Part shown: positions 33,872 to 44,589 of the stretch, in pieces
How the letters are laid out: each line of letters opens with the position of its first letter
How positions within the stretch are numbered: position 1 is the stretch's first letter
Assembly (NCBI GenBank): GCA_037176725.1
Contig: JAZBRS010000057.1
Location: forward strand, 87,317,501-87,381,500
Origin: Posidonia oceanica
Taxonomy: Eukaryota > Streptophyta > Magnoliopsida > Alismatales > Posidoniaceae
DNA length: 64,000 nt
Reading direction: 5' to 3'
Translations under genes and position numbers: made by a program
The notes under the pieces: model-generated
Databases searched by the model: none
The model's input: the letters and a program-made list of their open reading frames with translations, nothing else
What the model was told of the DNA's origin: nothing

Positions 33872-34249
33872 ATGCGCTTCAAGGCGTTCGTTGTTGTTGG
33901 TGACGGAAACGGGCATGTTGGGTTGGACGTGAAGTGCGCCAAGGAGGTGGCGACGGCGATCCGGGGGAGTATCATCCCAGCGAAGCTGTCGGTGATCCCT
34001 GTGAGGAGGGGGTATTGGGGGAACAAGATCGGATTGCCGCATACTGTGCTGTGCAAGGTGACTGGGAAGTGTGGATCTGTTACTGTCAAGATGGTGCCGG
34101 CGCCCCGTGGGGCTGGGATTGTCGTGGCGAGAGTGCCGAAGGTGCTGCAGTTTGCTGGGATTGAGGATGTCTTCACTTCGTCTCGTGGGTCGACCAAGAT
34201 GCTCTGCAACCCAAATCCTCAAGATACAAACATTGCAATAGTTAAATAA
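33872..34249 (+). pseudogene. RPS2: Ribosomal protein S2 (uS5) fragment 2
   Basis: A 125-codon open frame begins [20 protein letters not shown]. It contains [23 protein letters not shown] and [10 protein letters not shown] and reaches [12 protein letters not shown] before diverging near 34205. The tail [12 protein letters not shown] is foreign. Complete S2 has about 270-280 residues, so both ends are missing. The apparent start Met is probably a Thr codon changed by a C-to-T transition. Changed residues at conserved sites (GLD for GLG, IPAK for ILAK) and the missing C-terminus argue against function, although the frame is open. Confidence 0.92.
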
Positions 34250-34506
34250 AGGAACCGTCTCATGGCATATCTAATTACGAGATTTAGGGGATATAAATTC
34301 AAGATATTTTTCAAAAAAAAGGAAATAAAACCGTCACCCACGTTCACTGCTAACTTCACGTGAGATAATGTAAATTACAATTTGAAAAAAATATTAAAAT
34401 AAACACTACAATACAAATAACCAAAACCGTCTGATGGAAATTAAACAACCTAGATTAAGGACCCTACTTATGCTATTTAAGGTCGGGCCTTACCAGATAA
34501 TTTACT

Positions 34507-34541
34507 TATATATATATATATGTGTGTGTGTGTATATATAT
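34507..34541. repeat. (TA)n(TG)n(TA)n block between E0 and E1
   Basis: A simple TA/TG repeat separates the right end of E0 from the left end of E1. It is one of four TA-rich blocks (about 28750-28830, 34507-34541, 37118-37153, 39848-39876) that bound the three elements. Confidence 0.85.
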
Positions 34542-35030
34542 AGGCAACAGATCAGTTACATCCTCCCTCAAATTAGCTATTTTGAGGGAAGTTGCAACTT
34601 GACCATTGGATCATGATCTAATGGTATTGATATGAAACCACTATTTAGACTATAGTGGTTTTGTTGTTTTGTTTTTTTAAATTAAGATATTTTGATCTAA
34701 TTACACATTGACATGTCATAACCTCTTTTTATGGTAACCACTATTTCGGCTAAACGTGGTAACCATTATTTGGTAACCTCTTTTTATGGTAACCACTTTT
34801 TTAAATTAAGATATTTGATCTTTACACTATCACAACCTCTTTTTATGGTAACTACTATTTAATGTTTTGTTGTTTTGTTTTTAAATTAAGATATTTTGAT
34901 GGGATTATGATAGTGTTGGATCTTAATTGATTGTTTTACATAAATTAGATGTATTAATTATATATTTCCTTAATTGACGGAATTGTTAATAGATTATGAT
35001 TATTTTGATTAATTTCCATAAATATCATAC

Positions 35031-35520
35031 ATACAATACAAAATAATCGTTCAGTTTTAAAATATTCCCATGAAAAGTAATATAGTTTCAGGAATTAACA
35101 ATACAGTTTCCCACGAGTAAATAGTATCATAGTTTCAACCAATACAATAATCCCATAACTTAATACAGCTCCTCACTGAAATCTTATCATAGTTTCGAGT
35201 TTAAAATCAGTTGCTAAAAGTTATTTTATTACGTGTATTAATACTGTTTAAATTTAGTATTACGATATCATACATACATGTAATCTACAATACAAAATAA
35301 TTGTTCAGTTTTAAAATATTCCCACGTAAAGTAATACAGTTTCAGGAATTAACAATACAGTTTCCCACAAGTAAATAGTATCACAATTTCAACCAATACA
35401 ATAATCCCATAACTTAATACAGTTCCTCATTGAAATCGTATCACAATTTAAAGTTTAAAATCAGTTGCTAAAAGTTATTTTATTACGTGTATTAATACTG
35501 TTTAAATTTAATATTATGAA
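35031..35520. repeat. Two tandem units of about 245 bp in E1
   Basis: Units at about 35031-35276 and 35280-35520 share ACAATACAAAATAAT, TTCAGTTTTAAAATATTCCC, CAGTTTCAGGAATTAACAA, CCAATACAATAATCCC and TTAATACTGTTTAAATTTA. The same pair recurs in E2 at about 37750-38215. The unit is therefore an old component of the element family. Confidence 0.85.
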
Positions 35521-36267
35521 ACTAAATGCATTTACAAAGATGAGGTTAGTTTCACTTTTCGTGTTACTGTTTCATAAGAAGAATTTTTTGTTTAGTAATA
35601 CTGTTTTAATATATGAAATGTTGAAACTCACATCTCTATATATAAAATTTCTATATGTAAAATATTACATTATTTAATTTTAATCAACTCATGTTTGAAG
35701 TAGGTAGGTTATTGTTTTCATATTTAATTTTTTAAATTCGAATAACGTTAAAATAATTTTGCTAACATGTGTGAGAGGTAGTTATTAGAAGATTTTATCA
35801 TTCATTCAATTTCCTTTTTCATCCTAATATTTTACTTTACTTTCATATATTCATAGTTATGAAGTTTCCTTTTTGATGTATATCAACATTGATTTTTGAC
35901 CATATTTTACGTGAATTTCATTCAATTGATTGTTGCCCATATATAAATTCCTGGATTTTTGTATAATGTCCAAAAATATCTGTTGACGTGTATAATGTCC
36001 TTTTGTTTCTGTAAATTTAGTTTTACATAACAATTTGCTATTGTATTACTGTTTCATCCTTCTACAGCAATATAGTATGAATGAGATAAAATTGTTTCGT
36101 ATTACTGTTTTGAATGTATTTGTAGTATTGTTTACTATTTCTATTATCGTATAAGTGTGTTAAGATAATTTCATATTAGTGTTTGTATTATATATCATTG
36201 TTCCATTGGTATATAGCATCGTAAAATGAAAGGGATTACAAAGTTCTGTAGAATACAAAAAAAAATT

Positions 36268-36521
36268 GCACAAATGACCACATCTCGAGTACATATTGAC
36301 CAAAGAGATGTCAAGAATCACATTCAAATCCATGTGTTGCCCAAATCCAACCGATCCAGCTGAGAGCACGTAGACAACAAGCTCACAAGCGTCGCGGAAT
36401 CTGGCTCCACCCCCATTGCCTACCTCATCTGAAGGAACACCTCAACCACTTCTTCAGCAAGTCCACTTCTCTCAGGAATTCTATCAAACACCATATGGGC
36501 AATGGCGACATCGCAACTCCT
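36268..36521 (-). pseudogene. Pentatricopeptide repeat (PPR) protein fragment
   Basis: On the minus strand the pieces read MVFDRIPERS, EEVVEVFLQMR, GVEPDSATLVSLLSTCSQL and MDLNVILDISLVNMYSRCGH. These are successive parts of plant PLS-type PPR motifs, which bind organellar RNA in editing and processing factors. A TAG follows FLQMR, the segment that should follow VFDRIPERS is missing, and the frame shifts in the LSTCSQLDRLDLG region. About two motifs remain of a protein that normally has ten or more. Captured cargo, not functional. Confidence 0.85.
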
Positions 36522-36559
36522 AATCACCAAAAAAATCAATCACAGAAACAAAAAATGCC

Positions 36560-36960
36560 ATAGGATGGGAGGGAAACAGAGAGAGGGAGAGGAAGGGGAG
36601 AGAGAGAGATAGAGAGAGAGAGAGACGAGGGGGCGGATGCTGCTTGGAAACGGAGAGAGAGAGAGAGAGGAAGGGAAAGAGAGAGGCGAGCATGGCTTCT
36701 CTCGGGCTTGGAGGCGGCGACATCACACTGTGGCCTCGGGCAACATAGGGAAGGCGACGGCGTCGCGCAGGGGCCTCGGGCGATAGGGGGAAGGCGGCGG
36801 CGTCACGCGAGGGCCTTGGGCAGCCTCGGGCAATGGGGGGAGGAGGCGGCGGCACGCGGGGGCCTCGGGCAATAAGGGGGAGGCGGTGGCATCTCGCGTG
36901 GAGGGGGGTGGGGAGTGCGGTGTCTCATGGGGGGGGGGGGAGGTGGTGGTGGGCGTGTGG
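36560..36960. repeat. (GA)n runs and GC-rich degenerate repeats in E1
   Basis: Long GAGAGA runs (36577-36680) lead into GC-rich degenerate units built on GGGCCTCGGGC(A)ATAGGGGGAGGCGGCGGC (about 36720-36900) and a G run near 36930. The minus-strand frame of 111 codons reflects the simple repeat. The origin of the GC-rich stretch is unclear and may be another captured leader. Confidence 0.65.
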
Positions 36961-37114
36961 GTAGGGTTTTAAATTGTTTTAATTTTTGAATTTAAAAACA
37001 AACTAGAAACCAGATATTTTGGGGGCAAAAGTAGTTTTGGGTTTTGATCATGATAGACGGTTAGGATTGGTTCCTATCTAGGGAGGAGTTGAGGGAGAAT
37101 GTAATAGATATATA

Positions 37115-37117
<3 letters not shown>

Positions 37118-37153
<36 letters not shown>
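37118..37153. repeat. (TA)n block between E1 and E2
   Basis: A TA dinucleotide run joins the right end of E1 to the left end of E2. Confidence 0.9.
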
Positions 37154-37155
<2 letters not shown>

Positions 37156-37747
37156 CAACAGTTCAGTTGTATCCTCTTTTAAATTAGCTATTTTGAGGGA
37201 AGATGCAACTTGACCATTGGATTAAGATCTAATGGTATTGGTATGAAATCACTATTTGGGCTATAGTGGTTTTTTTTTTTAATTAAGATATTAACCACTA
37301 ATTACACGTTGGCATGTCACAACCTATTTTTATGGTAACCACTATTTGGGCTAAACGTGGTATATACTATTTGGTAACCTCTTTTTGTGGTAACCACTTT
37401 TTTAAATTAAGATATTTGATCTTTACACTATCACAACCTCTTTTTATGGTAGCCACTATTTAATGTTTTGTTGTTTTGTTTTTTAAATTAAGATATTTTG
37501 TTCTTAATTAAGATGTTTTAACCACTTCATACTCCTATTTTTATGGGAGTATGATAGTGTTGAATGCTAATTGATTGTTTTACATAAATTAGATGTATTA
37601 ATTATGTATTTCCTTAATTTATGGAATTGTTAATTAAAATTAAAATTAAAAATTTTGAATTTAACACATTTACATGCCACAACATGTTATGATAGTAGTT
37701 ATGCTGTACCTAGGAAAACTGTCAGATCCTATTTTTATGGGAGTATG

Positions 37748-38215
37748 ATACAGTTTCAAGAAAGTAATACAATTTCAGGAATTAACAATACAGTTTTCCA
37801 CTTGTAAATAATATCACAGTTTCAACCAATACAATAATCCCATAACTTAATACAATTCCTCAGTGAAATCGTATCACAGTTACAAGTTTAAAATCAGTTG
37901 CTAAAAGTTATTTTATTACGAGTATTAATACTGTTTAAATTTAGTATTACGATATGATACATACATGTAATCTACAGTACAAAATAATCGTTCAGTTTTA
38001 AAATATTCCCATGTAAAGTAATACAGTTTCAGGAATTAACAATACAGTTTCCCACGAGTAAATAGTATCACGGTTTCAACTAATACAATAATCCCATAAC
38101 TTAATACAATTCTTCACTAAAATCGTATTACGGTTTCGAGTTTAAAATCAGTTACTAAAAGTTATTTAATTACATGTATTAATACTGTTTAAATTTAGTA
38201 TTACGAAACTGAATG
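37748..38215. repeat. Two tandem units of about 235 bp in E2
   Basis: This is the same unit as at 35031-35520: CAGTTTCAGGAATTAACAA, CCAATACAATAATCCC and TTAATACTGTTTAAATTTAG each occur twice, at about 37780 and 38020 onward. Confidence 0.85.
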
Positions 38216-38607
38216 CATTTGCGAAGATTATTATTTCCTTTACTTACGCCAACTATAGCCACGTTTATATATGGAAAAAAATTCCATGAATCTAGGATGT
38301 CAAACAATTCAATCCATATTTTACCTTTTTTATTTATACAATGAATATTGGCTGTTACAATGTAGAAATCGTATCAATGTTGTAAAACCGTTTTACATAG
38401 TAAAGGGAAAACAATTAAAATATCTTGACTGTAATTACGTTGATTATTAATATCTCCTATATGGTTAAAAACAGTGTTACTATTTTAATTTTACTGGAAA
38501 ACAGTAATATAATCTCTAATGCTGTGAAAAAAAATAATTTAAAATACTGTATTTGAATAATAGTTATACTGTATTTATATCTATTGTTAAACAGTAATAC
38601 TATCTGT

Positions 38608-39504
38608 GTGGCAGCCGAGTTGAGGAAACTGTCTCCGACCAACTACAAGGGGGTGGTGTTGCAGCCGAACGGGCGGTAGGGTGCGCAGATTTACGAGAAG
38701 CATCACCGTGTCTGGCTCAGAACCTTCCAAGATGAGGCCGAGGTCGGGAGGGCCTACGACATCGTCGCCCAACGTTTCCGTGGCTGAGATGCCGTCCTCA
38801 ACTTCACGCCTCTCTCCACCGACACCGGAGCATCCGAACTCCACTTTCTCAACTCCCACTCCAAGGCCGAGATCGTCGACATGCTTTGAAAGCATACCTA
38901 CCAAGATGAGCTCCAACACAGCAGTACTCTAGCCTTCAATTATCCACTACGCCTAGTTAGCCACTGGCGACCTTCCCTACTAATGGCCCGCGAGCTGCTA
39001 TTCGAGAAGGCGATCACACCGAGCGACGTCGAGAAGCTCAATCGGTTAGTCATACCAAAACACCATGCGGAGAAGCACTTCCCGCTGAAAGTAACCAATG
39101 AGCTGGTGGGCTCAACCGCCAATAGGTACCATAGTTTGCTTCTCAATGTGGAGGACGTCGGCGGGAAGGTGTGGAGGTTCCGGTACTCGTATTGGAGCAG
39201 CAACCAGAGCTACGTGCTAACCAAAGGGTGGAGCCGGTTTGCTAAGGAGAAGAACCTCAGTGCAGGAGGTGTCATCTACTTCCTCCGGTTCGTCGATGGC
39301 GGCAAGGAGGGGAATAAGCTTTACATAGACTGGAAGTGGGGGAATAACGTTAGAGATGGTCGGTTCTACCCGTACGTCCTCCCAGTGCCAGCGATCGTGA
39401 GGCTGCAGATGAAGGTGTTCCGGCTGTTCGGGGTGAACATTGCCATGGACGACATCGGTGGTTTGGATCTGAGAAGGAGAGAAACAACCGGGGGAAGTAG
39501 ATGA
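38608..39504 (+). pseudogene. RAV/TEM-type AP2-B3 transcription factor pseudogene
   Basis: A single frame reads an AP2 domain ([40 protein letters not shown]), then the linker FLNSHSKAEIVDML and HTYQDEL. It continues into a full B3 domain ([51 protein letters not shown]) and ends near RLFGVNI, the RLFGV repression motif of RAV proteins. RAV factors bind bipartite CAACA/CACCTG sites and repress flowering and growth genes. Three in-frame stops lie in the AP2-linker part: the Trp after NGR is TAG, and the Arg after RFRG and after DML are TGA. The N-terminus is absent. The B3 part stays open as a 173-codon frame from an ATG at 38983. It is captured cargo of E2. Expression of a B3-only protein is possible but unproven. 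Confidence 0.93.
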
Positions 39505-39843
39505 CGGAGGCAGGTTTGGAGGCGGAGGCAGGTTTGTAGCTACAGTAGGCCGTGTCAGAGGAAGGGAGCTTGGAGACGGAGGCAGGTGCAAATCTTGTCG
39601 ATAGTAAATTTGAGGGTTATGAGAAGTGATTTGCTTTGATTTGTCGCCGGCGCATGTTATGGCTTGGTTAATGTCATCCAGTTTTGCTGCGGGAACTGTG
39701 TCAATAAATTAAAAAAAAAAACAAATAAAACATTGGTGGTTTTGGTTATCAAATCTGGTTTGGGTAGGGATGGTTGTTTTGGATGGATGGTCAGGATTGA
39801 TCTGATCTAAGAGGGTATTTTGAAGGAGGGTGTAATAGATATA

Positions 39844-39847
<4 letters not shown>

Positions 39848-39876
<29 letters not shown>
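39848..39876. repeat. (TA)n block at the right end of E2
   Basis: A TA run follows ATAGATATATACTATATA. The sequence beyond it (GGAATAGTTCCCTCTACGCC) could be the left end of a further, truncated member of the array, but no matching right end was found. Confidence 0.85.
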
Positions 39877-39878
<2 letters not shown>

Positions 39879-40429
39879 AATAGTTCCCTCTACGCCTCCC
39901 TTGACACGTGCTATATCAAACTAGCTCCTCATCCGAAGGAGGATTGCCAGGTAGCACTAAGGTTGATTGAGGCTTCCTTTTCCTTTTATCTCCCATGCAT
40001 CGTTCCCTGTATTAAATGCTATGGTTCGCTCTACCACATTCGGCACCATCTTGGTGCTAAGTTGTTGTCACCATGTCATCCTCAGGTATGGTTAGGCGAT
40101 AATTGCCTTGTAGATCATCCAGTGGTAGGGAGCACCTGTGTGAGACACTAGGTGTGTTCCTCATTACTAGTCTCATAACTCTCAAGATTAGAGCTCTAAA
40201 TGGAGTTAGGAGATGAATCTTTTTGAATTTCAAAGTGTTGCTAATTAGCTTTTGAACTTGCCTTGATATTGAAGTTGTAAGGTGTATTTGGTACACATGA
40301 TTGTCCAAACATTCTTTGTGATAGCTTATTGGATCGTTAGTTGTGTGTAAATATTAATTCATTACGATGCATGTTGATGTCTAGCATGAGTGCTCTAACT
40401 CTAACAATCTCCTAATATCTCTGACCTAA
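39877..40429. other. Unassigned DNA between E2 and the LINE
   Basis: There is no gene. ATTAGAGCTCTAAATGGAGTT near 40186-40206 resembles the start of a LINE endonuclease domain (the RGLNGVRR region) and may be its decayed left part. The rest of the endonuclease is not recognisable. Confidence 0.4.
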
Positions 40430-42049
40430 TATCCCCCAACTGCGAGTCTCATTTTCCTAATTCCACTTGTTCTGGGAAAGCTAGACTTATCTCTGACCAT
40501 ATTCCCATTTACATTGATACTAAACCACCTGGTTGGAGACCTTTTTCTTTTAGATTTTTTAGATCCTGGCTTCAATCTGAAGGATTTGACAACTTAATTC
40601 AGGATTGTTGGAATAACTTTTCAACTAGTGCAGATCCTATTATTAAAATTTCCTATAAACTTAAAGCAGTAAAATGGTCAATTAAAAGTTGACTTCTCCA
40701 ACATAGAGATGATTACTGCACTAGATTAAGGAAAATTGAGGACATAATTAATATATTGGATATTCAAGCTGAATCTTGCCCCTTGTCCATGGAGGAATGG
40801 ACTCATAAACAAACCCTAAGAAGGGAACACTTCAATATCCTCCTTGGATAGGAAATCTATTAGAAACAACGTTCTCATATTCAATGATTAAAAGAAGGTG
40901 ACCTGAATACTACTTTTTTTCATAAAGTTGTCACTAGCAGGAAAAGAACAAATTCTATAACATCCGTGCTCATTATTGGTACTTGGTCTGATTTTCCTTC
41001 CTTAATATGCAATATTATTAAGAAACATTTCTATGATCTCTTTAATAAACCTCAGACTCCTAGTATGACTTTAAACTGGAATCTCCTTTTACCAAGCAAA
41101 ATTTCTCAACCTCAAGACCTTGAAACTCCATTTTTTGAAGAAGAAATCAAACATAATGCTTTCTCCCTACCAGGAGATAAATCCCCGGGTCCTGATAGTT
41201 TCTCTCTATGCTTCTATCATCATTATTGGAATTTATTGAAGGGGGATCTGCTGAATCTCTTTCAGTTTTTTTATCAGGCAAACAACATTAATGCTTTGCA
41301 AAGAATTAATCAAACATTTATTCCAAAAAAAATACAAGGCTGAGAAAATCCAAGATTACAAGCCTATCAGTCTATTAAATAGTAGTTACAAAATTATTTT
41401 TAAATGTTTTGCCTCTAGGCTTAGTCCTTCTTAATACTCTATTAGATGACTCACAAAGTGCTTTTCTCCCTGGTCGCAATATTAGTGATTGTTTTAGTGG
41501 TACAGGAAACACTTCATTTCTTACACTCTTCAAGGAGACCAGGAATCATGCTTAAATTAGATTTTGAAAAGGCCTTTGATAATGTTAATTGGGATTTTTT
41601 GATAAATGCTCTCCAAGGATTTGGTTTTGGAGAAAAATGGTTGATGAAAATGTGTATCTTTATAGCAAAATTCTCTATTTTAGTCAATGGGTCACCTAAA
41701 GGTTTCTTTGGGGCTACAAATGGACTTAGACAAGGTGACCCTTTATCTCATTTATTATTTATAATTGTTACTCATGTATTAAATAGAATGCTTTGTCTTG
41801 GGAAGGAAAATAAATTAATTGAAGGAATCCAATTCCCCCACTCAGGTCCTGAGATTTCGAATATTCAATATACTGATGATACACTTTTCTTTCTTATATC
41901 ATCTGATAGTTGTATTGTCAATCTTAAAACAATTCTTTGCTGCTTTCAAGCCTGTTCTGGACTGAAAATTAACTTTAGTAAATCTACCCTAATTGGCATT
42001 GAAATATCTAATCTTTTAGCTGAAAGGTATAATACCATATTGGGGTGCT
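40430..42049 (+). pseudogene. L1-type LINE ORF2, piece 1 (endonuclease end and reverse transcriptase)
   Basis: It begins with the end of an apurinic-type endonuclease (SDHIPIYI near 40492). A connector follows, then reverse transcriptase: FSLPGDKSPGPDSF, LDFEKAFDNVNW, NGLRQGDPLS and YTDDTLFF, where the usual catalytic box is YADD. In-frame stops occur in the connector, and a run of eight A near 41328 shifts the frame (DYKPISLLN is then read in another frame). The piece stops at ILGCSK, where the gypsy element is inserted, and resumes at 57409. LINEs copy themselves by target-primed reverse transcription. This copy is dead. Confidence 0.9.
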
Positions 42050-42054
42050 CTAAG

Positions 42055-44566
42055 TGTAACGCCCTTGGGCGTCACAACCCAAAATACTAACACACACCAG
42101 GTCAACATAAATAAATAATTCAAAATAAATGCAGGAAATTTAAAATAAATAACTAAAACGACACCTAACTCTACACAGAACCTGTGGTGTACGACTATGT
42201 GGCTCCACTTCTATGCACTAGACAGGACTGTGAATCCACAATCTGCACCTGCCAAAAGAAAACCAAGAAAACACACGTGAGTGACATCTAATAGTCACTC
42301 AGCACACGCTTACCACTACAGAAATAACAAATCGAAACTGGAGCCACAAGCACTCGGCTCCCAAGCCACTCGGCTGCCCCTCTCGGCAGCATCAAGTCCA
42401 AGGACCTGCAAACCACCAAAACCTGCAACATTTTATGGCAAACAAGCATGAAATCTTTTTTTTTAAAACATTCTTTTCAAAACCATTTTCTATTTTCTTT
42501 CCAAAACACGTGCATTTTGAAATCCCTTTATGTACTCTTGGAATGACTACTCTACGTCAAACCAAGTAAAAAAACTAGTACAAAATCACGTCTCAAAACC
42601 AAGGTCTCCTCTAGACCGGAGCTTGAAAATTTGAAACACAACTCAGAAAATCACAACTCACGCACCCAGCGTGAAAACCTGTCATATCACTTTGGCCACA
42701 AGTGACCGACCAGCCCACAAGCAGCTGTTGAAGCGCACTGCACTGCCGTGGTAGGACCACCCTATGCAGGAACCCTCCGCCCTGGGTCCTTACTCTAAGA
42801 ACCCTCCAAAGGTCCACTTTAGGACAAACACAGGGTATGCTCTCTCAGCGTCTTAACTCGGGCACCTGGAAACTCTAACCCTAGTTTCTACCAGCACTCT
42901 GCAACTACAACCTCGGACTCGTACTAGACCCTCCAGGGGTATCAATCATCATTGGTCCACCAGTACGATTCTACAACTGTTGTGGCTCCTACAACTCAGC
43001 AACCATGACCTCAGACTCGTACCTGACCCTCTAAATGTATCAATTGTCTCTGGTCTGCTAGTACAATCCTACGACCCTTGTGGTTTCTACCAAAACTACG
43101 GAAATCATTTTCCAAAATCTTTGCAAATTTAGGCATTTCTTTTACAAATTCATTTGGAAACCATTTCGAAAAACAATACAAAATCGCCTCGAGAATGCCA
43201 CATAAATTCCACACGAAAGCCACGCAAAAATACAAAACTTTACCTAGACATCAAGCCAAAACTATGCACGAGGCAATATACAAAATTCGTCAAAGATCCG
43301 GCCTCAAAACACATCAAAACTCCCTACTGTAATGAACTGCAGCAGGGGACGTGCCAGGGGGTCATGCCAGCCCTATGCGCTAGGGGGTCGCGCCACCCCT
43401 ACTATAGCCGCTCGCAGCAGCAAGCCAAGCTTGCCTACTGCGAACCCAAAACCTCAAATCCTGCAAAACACGAATCCAAGCACAAAAACTCTCGGGAATA
43501 GAAATTTAGGCCTTAATCTACGCATCCATGAAGTAACCACAACAATCCAACCAAAAATCGGCCCAAAATCATCAAAATGGGATGAGTTCCCTCCGCGGGA
43601 ACCCATTACAGCTGCGGCACCTCCGCTGCCCAACGATCCCACCTACGGGATCCAGCCGCACTATCAAGCCCTAAAAGAGAGAGATGATCGGGGTAGAGCG
43701 CGTGCCTTACACCGGTGCCTCGCTTCACCCCCCACATGGTAGTGGCTCGACATCCCAACTCACACCCGGTGGTGACGTCCACTGCAACCCGGGAACAGCG
43801 GTGGCTGTGGCTACTCACAGCTTCTCCTAGCTGCGACTCGACGACATGGCGCACCCAACAACTCCGATGTCACAATGGTGACGACACAGAGACGGTCGCA
43901 ATGTCGGCGAGCAGCAGTGATCTCCCTCCTCCCCTTCTCTCACGAGTCTCTCTCCTCCCCCAGTTTCTCCCTCTCTTCTTCCTCCACTGTCTCTAGCTTC
44001 CTCCCTTGTCGGACCCCTGGCTTCTCCACCTCCTCCCTCTCTTTTCTTCTGGCTTCCGCCCGACGCCATCCCAACTCCTTTTATAAAACACCTGTGTCCC
44101 GACACCTTTCGCAAAACACGTGGCACAAACATTCATGGGTTACAAAAGATAAAAGGTAGTCACAGGCAGTGCTGTGGCATTTTGGTGTTTCATCCCTCCC
44201 TTGGGCTCCTCGCATTCACGGGGCACAACATGCCAAGATATCGGCACAACGCAATGGACCAAGGAGAAACCACGTGCACAATATACAAAACGGAGAATTC
44301 AAAGAGGAAGACAACCATGAATCCACTTTGATTACCCAAAATCAAACCCCAATCCACCCAACTAGGCTCACCATACAAACACCAAGAATACAGTCAAGCG
44401 GGAATTAATTCCCAAAATAGAAACTTACAACCTTCAATAACCTAGACTGACAAAATGCGCCAGCATTACACGCCTGTGATATGCATCAGAAATACACGCA
44501 TACCATACGCGTCAAAAATACACGCATGCAATATGTGTCTGTCCTATACAGTCCACAGATGTTACA
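42055..44566 (-). repeat. 3' LTR of the gypsy element
   Basis: It is 2512 bp and runs from TGTAACGCCC to GATGTTACA on the + strand, with TGTAAC/GTTACA as inverted ends. On the minus strand a polypurine tract TTTTAAGGGAGTAGGA precedes the LTR start TGTAACATCTGTGG. It has a GC-rich middle (43320-44060) whose several open frames look like no protein. Most of it is repeated at 48108-50377. Confidence 0.85.
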
Positions 44567-44589
44567 TCCTACTCCCTTAAAAGAATTTC

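Larger units (their letters stand above)
28849..34506. mobile_element. Candidate non-autonomous TIR element E0 carrying H2B and RPS2 debris
   Basis: The left end AGTAATGATCTGGTAAGG is matched on the opposite strand at the right end by AGTAAATTATCTGGTAAGG, with partial similarity continuing inward (GTCCTACTC against GCCCGACC). The ends abut (GA)n and (TA)n microsatellites rather than a clear target duplication. Inside are a histone H2B piece and two pieces of ribosomal protein S2, all on the + strand, and no transposase. Superfamily is not assigned. An alternative is separate insertions that happen to sit between similar ends. Confidence 0.5.
34542..37118. mobile_element. (TA)n-bounded gene-carrying element E1 (PPR cargo)
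   Basis: The left end GGCAACAGATCAGTTACATC and the following kilobase are closely repeated at the start of E2 (37154). The right end GTAATAGATATATACT is nearly identical to the E2 right end. The ends form loose inverted repeats (TTACATCCTCCCTCAA left, TTACATTCTCCCTCAA from the right). The middle carries a PPR fragment, (GA)n runs and a GC-rich stretch not found in E2. No transposase is visible. The rice 'micron' elements, also flanked by (TA)n, are a possible comparison. Confidence 0.6.
37153..39848. mobile_element. (TA)n-bounded gene-carrying element E2 (RAV-type cargo)
   Basis: The left kilobase (37154-38230) repeats that of E1, including GGCAACAG, TTAGCTATTTTGAGGGAAG, ATCTAATGGTATTG, the TGGTAACC-rich part and the tandem units. 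The right end repeats E1's GGATTG...ATCTA...GGAG..TGTAATAGATATATACT. Between them sits an AP2/B3 gene fragment instead of the E1 cargo. It is bounded by (TA)n on both sides. E1 and E2 are thus paralogous shells with different contents. Confidence 0.62.

Noticed and set aside
33872..34249. Working ribosomal protein S2 gene
   Set aside because: Both ends of the protein are missing, conserved residues are altered, and the 3' part runs into foreign AT-rich sequence.
38983..39504. Independent small B3-domain gene
   Set aside because: The same frame continues upstream into an AP2 domain with stops, so this is the rear part of a broken RAV-type gene. It is kept as a pseudogene, with possible expression noted as a finding.
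34542..39848. E1 and E2 as Helitrons
   Set aside because: They show loose inverted ends rather than the TC start and CTRR end with a hairpin. No Rep/helicase trace was seen. The call is left open, without superfamily.
43332..44159. Open frames of 93-136 codons in the gypsy LTR as host genes
   Set aside because: They are repeated in the other LTR (49290-50129) with different frame lengths, as expected for non-coding repeat DNA.
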